A DNA stretch of 64,000 bases from Mitsuaria sp. PDC51 (GTDB taxonomy: Bacteria > Pseudomonadota > Gammaproteobacteria > Burkholderiales > Burkholderiaceae_C), in the NCBI RefSeq assembly GCF_900113225.1, contig NZ_FOZE01000002.1, forward strand, positions 1,426,001 through 1,490,000, written 5' to 3'. The position numbers were made by a program, and so were the translations under genes. The notes beneath the pieces are model-generated. The model did no database searches, had not been told where the DNA came from, and saw only the letters and a list, made by a program, of their open reading frames with translations. Positions 7,799 to 17,730 of the stretch are shown piece by piece (the stretch's first letter is position 1; each line of letters starts with the position of its first letter).

Positions 7799-8257
7799 TC
7801 AGCGGCAGGTCGCTGACGCCATCTTGAAGTCGCTGTTCCTCGAGCGCTTGTAGACCACTTCGCAGCTGGAATAGCCGTCCAGCGAGCGAGCCAGCTCGAC
7901 GCGCGTGCGGAAGTAGCTGCAGACGGCGAAACCGCCGGACATGCCCTGAAGGTTCCAGCGCTGCGTGCGGGTCGCACCGCCCTTGCCGTCCTTGCGCTCT
8001 TCTTCCTTGTCGTAGATCTCGCCATTGGGAGAGCCGACCGGGCCGCCGTTGACGGCGAAGTTGGTGAGGTCGTGCTGGGTGCGCTCGCTGCCTGCGGTGG
8101 TCGCTTCCCAGCCGGAAGGCGCAGCCGCCAGCGACTGCTGGGTCAGGGGAATCTGCATCGGGCAGCTGAAGGGTTCGGGCGCGGCGATCGCGGCGACCAT
8201 CCCGGAAAGCAGCGTGGCCGCCGCGACGACTTGACGGAGCTGAAGCGGGATTCGCAT
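7799..8257 (-). CDS. STY0301 family exported protein, probable immunity protein
   Basis: 152 residues from ATG 8257 (ATG 8269 is also possible and overlaps the upstream stop). It has a signal peptide (LRQVVAAATLLSGMVAA, cleavage after AIAA), so it acts in the periplasm. The mature protein has four cysteines (FSCPMQI, AVCSYF, SSCEVVY, ATCR) that could form two disulfides, and matches my memory of the STY0301 family, which is typically encoded beside BPSL0067-type proteins. Immunity to the neighbouring amidase-like protein is an inference from this pairing and from the periplasmic address. Confidence 0.72.
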   Translation of the reverse strand: MRIPLQLRQVVAAATLLSGMVAAIAAPEPFSCPMQIPLTQQSLAAAPSGWEATTAGSERTQHDLTNFAVNGGPVGSPNGEIYDKEEERKDGKGGATRTQRWNLQGMSGGFAVCSYFRTRVELARSLDGYSSCEVVYKRSRNSDFKMASATCR

Positions 8258-8262
8258 GAGGA

Positions 8263-8730
8263 TCACCATTGGATGGTCGCGTAGTCGAGGCCGTTGTTCA
8301 GATAGCTGGCGCGCTTGCCATGTTTGTCGGGCTCGAAGTAGACCACCCGTTCGGTGATCGCGACGATGTTGTTGTACTGCTCGACGATATTGAACCCGAT
8401 CACCACGCCGGACTTGTCCCGAACAGCGCCATTGAAGATCCCGGCGTGTTGGCCGGTCGAGTTGTTGGGGTAATAGCCCGCCGCGGTCCAGCCGGAGGCG
8501 ATCGGCGTGCCAACGGCCAGACCTGCCACGAGCTTCGGCGTCAGGTCCATACCGCGCTTCCAGTTGTTGGGCTGCGTCGGTGGTGCATCGGTGTTCTGCT
8601 TCACCAGTTCCACGCAAGGCGCGGCCGATGAACCGGGGCGATTCAAGGGCGCCTTCCCGACGTATTGGGAGGGATTGAGCACGGCGCCGAGGTGCTCGGA
8701 GAAGGCGCGGGCGGGAGTGGAGGTGGCCAC
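8263..8730 (-). CDS. BPSL0067 family protein, probable NlpC/P60-like amidase effector
   Basis: About 155 residues if GTG 8730 is the start; GTG 8829 and GTG 8682 are in frame and none has a convincing ribosome site. The sequence shows YVGK near the start, a candidate nucleophile in CVELVKQ, a long loop with WKRGMDL, then VGTPIASGW and GQHAGIFNG, where the His would be the catalytic partner. That Cys...His order is the papain-like arrangement of peptidoglycan amidases. There is no signal peptide, as expected for a type VI secreted effector, but no secretion gene is nearby. The STY0301 gene overlaps or directly follows its stop. Confidence 0.72.
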   Translation of the reverse strand: MATSTPARAFSEHLGAVLNPSQYVGKAPLNRPGSSAAPCVELVKQNTDAPPTQPNNWKRGMDLTPKLVAGLAVGTPIASGWTAAGYYPNNSTGQHAGIFNGAVRDKSGVVIGFNIVEQYNNIVAITERVVYFEPDKHGKRASYLNNGLDYATIQW

Positions 8731-8818
8731 AGATCGGATGGTCGAGTGAGATCGGCCAGAGTCTAGGAAGGTCGCTTCCTCGCCCCTATCCACCAAAGTC
8801 ACTTTGCCGGCTCCAGGA

Positions 8819-9319
8819 TCAGGCGCCACCGGCGCTGCGCCGAAACACCCGACGGATCCGCAGCCGCAGCGCCCGCGCCGATCGCCACACCGCGCTCGCC
8901 CGGACCCAGGCGAGCAGCGCTTCCTTCCAGACGGTCCAGCGGCCGTAGAGCCGCGCGAACCACGGCAGGGTCATCAGGGCAGGATGCGTGAGCGCGAAGA
9001 TCCGCGCGACGATCGCGGTGCCAACGACCTTCGCCAGCACGATCACGGCGAGCCCGAGTCCCGGGCGGCCGATGCCGATGAGCCACAGCGCCAGCAGCTT
9101 GATCGGCAGCAGCATCAGGCCCGGCAGCAGGAACACGACAAGCGCCAGGTACGGCGGCAGCCGTCGCACCACGGCTTCCAGCTGCCGCAGCACCGGCAGC
9201 CGGCCAATGGCCGCCATCACCCGCTGCAGCGGCTCCCAGCCCCATTCCTCGAAGAGGATGACGACAGCAAGGACGACGCGGATCAGCCAGCGAAACGGCG
9301 CGAAGAGCAGCTTCAGCAT
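8819..9319 (-). CDS. Hypothetical inner-membrane protein
   Basis: 166 residues. The first 20 and residues about 57-100 are strongly hydrophobic (LALVVFLLPGLMLLPIKLLA, then a span ending AVIVLAKVVGTAIV), giving two or three membrane segments, and the C-terminal 30 residues are very Arg-rich (ARALRLRIRRVFRR), which should stay in the cytoplasm. I do not recognise a characterised family; similar short proteins are common beside tgt in related genomes only as far as I can infer. It lies 62 bases downstream of the tgt stop on the same strand and may be in its operon. Confidence 0.75.
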   Translation of the reverse strand: MLKLLFAPFRWLIRVVLAVVILFEEWGWEPLQRVMAAIGRLPVLRQLEAVVRRLPPYLALVVFLLPGLMLLPIKLLALWLIGIGRPGLGLAVIVLAKVVGTAIVARIFALTHPALMTLPWFARLYGRWTVWKEALLAWVRASAVWRSARALRLRIRRVFRRSAGGA

Positions 9320-9381
9320 CGGGCGATCTTCACACGTCGCGTCTTAGGGCCCTCTGAAAGCGGCCCTTGGATTTCCGAAGC

Positions 9382-11401
<2,020 letters not shown>

Positions 11402-11440
11402 GCACGACCGCATGACCGGCGCGCCGTGACAATCGCGCCC

Positions 11441-12055
11441 ATGCCCTCGAGCCTTGCCGCGCCGGTCCACGCCGAACTGATCATCAAGAAGAGCCGTTTC
11501 CTCGGCTGTGTCGAGGCCGTGCCCGACCGGGCCGCCGCGCTGGCGCGCGTCGCGCAGCTCCGCGCCGAGCACCCCGGCGCCGCGCATGTCTGCTGGGCGC
11601 TGATGGCGGGGGGCCAGTCCGCCGCCAACGACGATGGCGAGCCCGGCGGCACCGCCGGCCGGCCGATGCTGGAAGTTCTGCGGCACCAGGACCTGGACGG
11701 CGTGCTGGCGACGGTGGTGCGCTACTTCGGCGGCGTGAAGCTGGGCGCGGGCGGCCTGGTGCGGGCCTACACCGACGCGGTGGCGCAGGCGCTGCTGAAG
11801 GCGGAGAAGGTGCCGATGGTGCGGCTGCGGACGCTGCGCTGCACGCTGCCCTACGCGCAGGAAGGCCTGCTGCGGCGCGAGGCGGAGAAGGCGGGCGCCG
11901 AACTGGTCGAGGTGGCGCATGGCGCGCTCGTCGAGGTCACGCTGCGGCTGCCGGAGTCGGCGGCCGAGGGCTTCATGGCCTCGCTCGGCGAGTCGGGGCA
12001 AGGCCGGATCGGGTGGCTCGCAGGCCCGGAAGATCCACTGGCTCCAGCGCGATAA
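11441..12055 (+). CDS. YigZ/IMPACT family protein
   Basis: 204 residues from ATG 11441; GTG 11426 is an in-frame alternative. It opens with ELIIKKSRFLGCVEAVPDRA and has the UPF0029/IMPACT core: AAHVCWALMAG, DDGEPGGTAGRPMLEVL and VVRYFGGVKLGAGGLVRAY, followed by a C-terminal ferredoxin-like domain. Eukaryotic IMPACT modulates the GCN2 stress kinase; for the bacterial YigZ proteins a ribosome- or nucleic-acid-binding role has been proposed but not proved. Length and motifs are complete. It sits 39 bases after the binding-protein gene, and its stop is immediately followed by a long inverted repeat. Confidence 0.9.
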   Translation: MPSSLAAPVHAELIIKKSRFLGCVEAVPDRAAALARVAQLRAEHPGAAHVCWALMAGGQSAANDDGEPGGTAGRPMLEVLRHQDLDGVLATVVRYFGGVKLGAGGLVRAYTDAVAQALLKAEKVPMVRLRTLRCTLPYAQEGLLRREAEKAGAELVEVAHGALVEVTLRLPESAAEGFMASLGESGQGRIGWLAGPEDPLAPAR

Positions 12056-12056
12056 A

Positions 12057-12113
12057 AGCCCTTTTAAGGGCCATTAGCCTCTGAATCCTGGGTTAGCGGC
12101 CCTTAAAAGGGCT
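12057..12113. repeat. Perfect 16-bp inverted repeat upstream of argG
   Basis: AGCCCTTTTAAGGGCC (12057-12072) and GGCCCTTAAAAGGGCT (12098-12113) are exact reverse complements separated by 25 bases. Each arm is itself nearly palindromic (GCCCTT-TT-AAGGGC). It lies two bases after the YigZ stop and 100 bases before the argG start. No T-run follows. It may be a bidirectional hairpin terminator or an operator pair for argG control. Confidence 0.75.
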
Positions 12114-12173
12114 GCTATCGGCGCCACCTCTCCATCGCCCATCCGCGAAGCCTGCCCGCCGGGCGCGCCCTAG

Positions 12174-13553
<1,380 letters not shown>

Positions 13554-13576
13554 AAGCCCCCCGCGCCTCTGGCTCG

Positions 13577-13604
13577 AAAGCCGCCATTCATCGGCGGCTT
13601 TTTC
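13577..13604 (+). terminator. Rho-independent terminator of argG
   Basis: AAAGCCGCC pairs with GGCGGCTTT around a seven-base loop (ATTCATC), followed by TTTTC. It lies 24 bases after the argG stop. Confidence 0.9.
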
Positions 13605-13625
13605 GTTGGGCGGCCGGCGGCGCAA

Positions 13626-13655
13626 TGAAAAAAGCCGCTGATCACTCAGCGGCTT
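13626..13655 (-). terminator. Rho-independent terminator of the PEP-CTERM gene at 13678
   Basis: Read on the minus strand, AAGCCGCTGA pairs with TCAGCGGCTT around GTGA, followed by a T-run. It sits 22 bases past the stop at 13678. Confidence 0.88.
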
Positions 13656-13677
13656 CTGCTCATCGAGCGTGGGGCGT

Positions 13678-14352
13678 TCAGCCGCGGCGGCGACGCGCCA
13701 CGAAGCCCAGCGCGCCCAGGCCGGCCAGCATCAGCGCGTAGCTGTGCGGCTCCGGCACCGACGGCGCGATCGTCGCGTTGACGTTGGAGCTCAGGAACTC
13801 CGCGCGCAGGCCGGTGAAGTTGTAGGTGCGGTCGACGTTGTCGGTGACGACGAACTGCAGCGTGTTCACGCCCGCCAGGAAACCGGTCGAGGCGGCGAAC
13901 GAGGTCCAGCCCGCGTAACCGCGCTGGCTGGAGATCGTCGAGATCACGTTGCCGTTGAGCAGCAGCACGCCTTTGTTGTCCGCCGCCCACTGGCCGGTGA
14001 ACGACGCGCTGCTGGCGTCGAAGCCGGTCAGGTCGAAGCTCAGCGACCAGGTGAAGACCGAGTTCGAGGTCGGGCTGTAGTTCGTGTTCTGGTTGGCGCC
14101 GGGGATCAGCCACGAGGAGCTGGCCGTGTTGGCCAGCCAGCTCGGGAACGGATCCAGGCTGCCGTTGCTGACGATGCCGTTGCCGGTCAGGCCGGCCGCG
14201 TTGCCGATCGCGGAGAACGAGTAGTTGCTGTCCTTGCTGCCGGCAGCCAGACCGGCGCCGGTGTTCACCAGTCCGCCGATGGTGGTGGCGGCGGTCAGGC
14301 CGCTGAACAGCGTGGCGGCCACGGCGATGGAAGTACGAACCAACGGCGTCAT
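13678..14352 (-). CDS. PEP-CTERM sorting domain-containing exported protein
   Basis: 224 residues. It has an N-terminal signal peptide (VRTSIAVAATLFSGLTAA) and a C-terminal sorting tail: VPEPHSYALMLAGLG, a hydrophobic span and a run of arginines. This is the PEP-CTERM signal, recognised by an exosortase, which anchors or processes the protein at the outer surface. The middle is Ser/Asn/Thr-rich with beta-strand periodicity and contains LTGFDASSASFTGQWAADN and NTLQFVVTDNVD, as in other PEP-CTERM proteins with a jelly-roll-like body. Function unknown; exopolysaccharide or biofilm association is the usual inference. It has its own terminator at 13626. Confidence 0.88.
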   Translation of the reverse strand: MTPLVRTSIAVAATLFSGLTAATTIGGLVNTGAGLAAGSKDSNYSFSAIGNAAGLTGNGIVSNGSLDPFPSWLANTASSSWLIPGANQNTNYSPTSNSVFTWSLSFDLTGFDASSASFTGQWAADNKGVLLLNGNVISTISSQRGYAGWTSFAASTGFLAGVNTLQFVVTDNVDRTYNFTGLRAEFLSSNVNATIAPSVPEPHSYALMLAGLGALGFVARRRRG

Positions 14353-14393
14353 GAGAGGTCCCGAGCAGTGAAGAGGTCTTGTGGCGGCGATTG

Positions 14394-14409
14394 TCCCTAA
14401 AGGTAGGGA
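14394..14409. promoter_or_regulatory. TCCCTA/TAGGGA dyad upstream of the PEP-CTERM gene
   Basis: TCCCTA-AAGG-TAGGGA is a short perfect dyad 42 bases before the ATG at 14352. It could be an operator for that gene; no matching regulator is identified. Confidence 0.3.
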
Positions 14410-14499
14410 TTCACAACCCCCCGTGGGCGCGGGGGGACACCACAGTCCGCATCGGGGGTCGGGACTTGCGTCACGCCCCGGATGGGCGCATCCCGCGCT

Positions 14500-15534
14500 T
14501 CAGGGGGGCGTGTCCGCACCCGGGTCGGGCATTGCGGGCCGATCCGGTGCGGGGAGCGCCAACGGATCGATGCGGGGCAGGTGGCGCAGCTTGTCCGGAT
14601 TGCGCTGGACGTAGATCGCGCTGATGCGGCCGGGCGCCGTCGCGGGTCGCAGCGCCACCGTCTGGATCGGCTCGCCGGCGGTGTCGTAGACGATGTAGCC
14701 CGGCAGCCCGTTGATCTGCGCCGGCCGCACGCGCCAGTCCCGGCTGGTGCGCATCCGGACGAAGCCGACGAAGGTCCGCGCCACCAGCGCGCCGCCCTCG
14801 AGCATCCGCGGCACCGCGGACGCCTTGCCGCCGCCGTCGGCCAGCAGCACCGCGTCGTCGGTCAGCACGCGGGCCAGGCCCTCGACGTCGAAGGACTGCA
14901 GCGCCCCCATGAAGGCCTGGAACAGGCGCTGGCGCTCCTCGTCCTCGACCTCGTGGCGCGCGTAGTCCGCCTTGACGTGCTGCCGCGCCCGGCTCGCCAG
15001 CTGGCGGCAGGCCGCGGCGCTGCGACCCAGGCGGCGCGCGATCTCGTCGAAGTCCAGCTCGAAGACCTCATGCAGCAGGAAGGCGGCCCGCTCCAGCGGC
15101 GACAGCCGCTCCAGCGTCAGAAGGAAGGCCACCGACACGTCCTGCGCGAACTCGGCCTGCGCCTCGGGACTGGGCGACCAGTCGCTGGCCTCGTCGACCA
15201 GCGGCTCCGGCAGCCAGACACCGACGTACTGCTCGCGCCGCGCCGCCGCCGACTGCAGGCGGTCCAGGCAGAGGTTGGTCACCAGGCGCGACAGGAAGGC
15301 GCCCACGTGCCGCACCGTGGTCTCGTCGACATCGGCCCAGCGCAGCCAGGCTTCCTGGACCATGTCCTCGGCCTCGGCGCGGGAGCCCAGCATCCGGTAG
15401 GCCAGCGCGCGCAGCGGGCGCGCGTGCTCCCGGTCGAAGCGCAGCGCGCGGGCCGCCGGGGACTGGTCCGCCGCCGCCGGCGCGGCGTGGCCGCCATCGG
15501 AAGCAGCGGCTGAGGAGGAATCGATGTCGGGCAT
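14500..15534 (-). CDS. ECF41-family RNA polymerase sigma factor with C-terminal regulatory domain
   Basis: 344 residues, long for an ECF sigma factor. Region 2 is about 35-100 (YRMLGSRAEAEDMVQEAWLR) and region 4 about 140-190 (LSPLERAAFLLHEVFELDFD, then a helix-turn-helix). The last 130 residues are a SnoaL-like domain that in the ECF41 family modulates the sigma factor in place of an anti-sigma protein. The three hallmark motifs of that group are all present: WLPEPL linker at 107-112, DGGGK at 233-237 and NPDKL at 312-316. The carboxymuconolactone decarboxylase-type gene usually beside ECF41 genes is not here. An ECF41-type promoter lies directly upstream. Confidence 0.93.
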   Translation of the reverse strand: MPDIDSSSAAASDGGHAAPAAADQSPAARALRFDREHARPLRALAYRMLGSRAEAEDMVQEAWLRWADVDETTVRHVGAFLSRLVTNLCLDRLQSAAARREQYVGVWLPEPLVDEASDWSPSPEAQAEFAQDVSVAFLLTLERLSPLERAAFLLHEVFELDFDEIARRLGRSAAACRQLASRARQHVKADYARHEVEDEERQRLFQAFMGALQSFDVEGLARVLTDDAVLLADGGGKASAVPRMLEGGALVARTFVGFVRMRTSRDWRVRPAQINGLPGYIVYDTAGEPIQTVALRPATAPGRISAIYVQRNPDKLRHLPRIDPLALPAPDRPAMPDPGADTPP

Positions 15535-15549
15535 GGCGCGTCGTCCGGT

Positions 15550-15571
15550 GTCGTCTTGCTCACAAGACGAC
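15550..15571. repeat. 9-bp perfect hairpin in the sigma factor leader
   Basis: GTCGTCTTG and CAAGACGAC pair around CTCA. The element overlaps the -10 box and the likely start of the sigma factor transcript, so it may be an operator or a leader hairpin. Confidence 0.55.
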
Positions 15572-15592
15572 GCAGCCTACCCGGTTGTGACA
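15566..15592 (-). promoter_or_regulatory. Candidate ECF41-type promoter of the sigma factor gene
   Basis: On the minus strand TGTCACA (15592-15586) is followed after 16 bases by CGTC (15569-15566). This agrees with the ECF41 consensus as I know it, TGTCACA with a CGTC -10 box, and lies 32-58 bases before the ATG at 15534. It suggests autoregulation. Confidence 0.75.
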
Positions 15593-15603
15593 CCGGCGGG
15601 GGC

Positions 15604-16647
15604 TCAGCCGCGGGCGCGCTCCAGCAGCATCGCGTCGCCGTAGCTGAAGAAGCGGTAGCGCTGGGCGATCGCATGGCGGTACAGCGCCATGATCGGCTCG
15701 TAACCGGCGAAGGCCGAGACCAGCATCATCAGCGTGCTCTTGGGCAGATGGAAATTCGTCACCAGCCGGTCCACGACCTGGAAGTCGAAACCGGGCGTGA
15801 TGAAGATGTCGGTCTCGCGCGCGCCGGCCTTCAGGCCGCCGCCGAGTGCGGCCGACTCCAGCGCCCGCAGCGTCGTGGTGCCGACCGCGGTGACCTTGCC
15901 GCCGGCGGCGCGGCAGCGCGCGATCGCGTCGACGGTCTCGGGCGTGACCTGGAACCATTCGCTGTGCATCTTGTGCTCGGCCAGCGACTCGACGCGCACC
16001 GGCTGGAAGGTGCCGGCGCCGACGTGCAGCGTCACATGCGCCGTGCCGATGCCGCGCTCGGCCAGGCGCGCCAGCAGCGCCTCGTCGAAGTGCAGCGCGG
16101 CGGTCGGCGCGGCGACGGCCCCGGGCTCACGCGCGAACACGGTCTGATAGCGCCGCACGTCGTCGGCGGAGTCGTCGTGGGCGATGTACGGCGGCAGCGG
16201 GACATGGCCGTGCCGCTCCAGCAGCTCGAACGGATCGCCGGACAGGCGCAGGTGGAACAGGCCGTCGTCCGGCCCGCAGCGGCCCAGCACCTCGGCATCG
16301 AAGGCCTCGGCGAAGCGCACCACCGCGCCCGGCTTGGGACTCTTGCTGGCGCGCATGTGGGCCCAGACCTCGCGCGTGCCGGGCAGCACGCGCTCCACCA
16401 GGGCCTCGACCGCCCCGCCGCTGGCCTTCGCGCCGTACAGGCGCGCCTTGATGACCTTGGTGTCGTTGAACACCAGCAGGTCGCCGGGATGGAGCAGCTC
16501 GGGCAACTCGCGAAACACGCGGTCGACGGGCGGGTCGGCGCGGCCATCGAGCAGCCGCGAGGCGCTGCGCTCGGCGGCGGGATGCTGGGCGATGAGTTCG
16601 GGGGGCAGAGCGAAGTCGAAATCGCTCACCGTGAAGTGACGGGACAT
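15604..16647 (-). CDS. queA: S-adenosylmethionine:tRNA ribosyltransferase-isomerase
   Basis: 347 residues. QueA transfers and isomerises the ribosyl moiety of SAM onto preQ1 in tRNA to give epoxyqueuosine. Recognisable blocks are [14 protein letters not shown] at the start, [37 protein letters not shown] and [11 protein letters not shown], and near the end [20 protein letters not shown]. All are complete, so the protein should be active. The start is ATG 16647. The preceding gene on this strand is a periplasmic binding protein 104 bases upstream; the tgt gene lies further left on the same strand. Confidence 0.97.
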   Translation of the reverse strand: MSRHFTVSDFDFALPPELIAQHPAAERSASRLLDGRADPPVDRVFRELPELLHPGDLLVFNDTKVIKARLYGAKASGGAVEALVERVLPGTREVWAHMRASKSPKPGAVVRFAEAFDAEVLGRCGPDDGLFHLRLSGDPFELLERHGHVPLPPYIAHDDSADDVRRYQTVFAREPGAVAAPTAALHFDEALLARLAERGIGTAHVTLHVGAGTFQPVRVESLAEHKMHSEWFQVTPETVDAIARCRAAGGKVTAVGTTTLRALESAALGGGLKAGARETDIFITPGFDFQVVDRLVTNFHLPKSTLMMLVSAFAGYEPIMALYRHAIAQRYRFFSYGDAMLLERARG

Positions 16648-16751
16648 GCGCGTTGAGGGCCGGACGGACCCGTGCCAATCGGAGGGGAACGGAGGGGGAA
16701 TGGAAGCGGCGATTCTCCCATGGGCGCCCGGCGCGGCCGGGCCGCGGGGCC

Positions 16752-17513
16752 TCACTGCCAGCGCGCGCCCTGGTGCAGCAGCGCCGCCAGCCGGCCAGTG
16801 CCCTGCAGCTCGCTGACGCCTCGGGAAAGCGCGGCGGCGAAGCGCTCGCCCTCGGGCCGGACCTTGGAGAACACCGTGTACAGCGGAATCTCCGAGACCG
16901 CCGGATCGAGCCAGGTCAACCTGCCGGCCGCCTCGCGCAGCTGCGTCTCCAGCAGGTGGGCGCCGACGCCCTTGTCGATCAGCACCAGGTCGACGCGCCC
17001 GGCCAGCAGCTTGCGCAGGTTGGCCAGGTCGTCCACCGCGCCTTCGACGGACAGGTTCGCCGCGTCGAAGCGGGGCGGATTCACGTAGCCGTGGACGACG
17101 CCGATGCGCAGCCCGGCCAGCGCGCCCAGGTCATCGATGCGGCGCTTGCGGTCGGTCCGCGCCATGAAGCCGACCTGGTTCACGATGCCCAGCGGCGGCG
17201 GGAAGCGCATGGTGCGCTCGCGTTCCTCGGAGCGCCAGGTGCCGATGACACCGTCGTGGTCGCCGCGCTGGAACTCGAGCAGCGCACGCGCCCAGGGCCG
17301 GAAGCTCAGCTCCATCTCGCGACCGGCCTGCCGCAGCGCGGCGCGGGTGACCTCGCAGGCCACGCCGCCGCCCGGCAGCGCACTGCCGGTGTAGGGCGGG
17401 AACTCGGTCGCGACCAGGCGCAGCGGTCGCTCCGCCGCCCGCGCCGGCAGCAATGGCAGCACCGGCAAGGCGGCGGCGGCGAGCCGGAGGAGGCTGTCGC
17501 GGCGGGTGGTCAT
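16752..17513 (-). CDS. Periplasmic substrate-binding protein, orphan
   Basis: 253 residues from ATG 17513. The N-terminus [20 protein letters not shown] has a twin Arg followed by a hydrophobic core, so it could be a Tat or Sec signal. The body starts [20 protein letters not shown] and includes [17 protein letters not shown] and [14 protein letters not shown], the layout of solute-binding family 3 proteins of the type often called amino-acid ABC binding proteins. The segment [18 protein letters not shown] is closely similar to [15 protein letters not shown] in the protein at 34126, so the two are paralogs. No permease is adjacent. Confidence 0.85.
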   Translation of the reverse strand: MTTRRDSLLRLAAAALPVLPLLPARAAERPLRLVATEFPPYTGSALPGGGVACEVTRAALRQAGREMELSFRPWARALLEFQRGDHDGVIGTWRSEERERTMRFPPPLGIVNQVGFMARTDRKRRIDDLGALAGLRIGVVHGYVNPPRFDAANLSVEGAVDDLANLRKLLAGRVDLVLIDKGVGAHLLETQLREAAGRLTWLDPAVSEIPLYTVFSKVRPEGERFAAALSRGVSELQGTGRLAALLHQGARWQ

Positions 17514-17645
17514 GATCGGTCGGTGCGGGCGGGCCAGGGACGTCGGCACAGCCTAGCAGCCGACCGTGGCGGCGGCCGCCTCGACGACCCGGGGGAAATG
17601 CCCGGTTGCGGGCCCGGAAGCGGCAATCGATCACGCAGGGCCGTG

Positions 17646-17680
17646 AAAAAGCCGGCCGGGTCTCGCGACCGGGCCGGCTT
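17646..17680 (-). terminator. Terminator of the YCF48-repeat lipoprotein gene
   Basis: AAGCCGGCC pairs with GGCCGGCTT around a 14-base loop that can form a further short stem. On the minus strand the stem is followed by a T-run. It lies 51 bases past the stop at 17731. Confidence 0.82.
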
Positions 17681-17730
17681 CAGGGGACGGGCGACGGCCC
17701 GTCGCGGGCCGTCGCGGGCCGTGCGACGGC

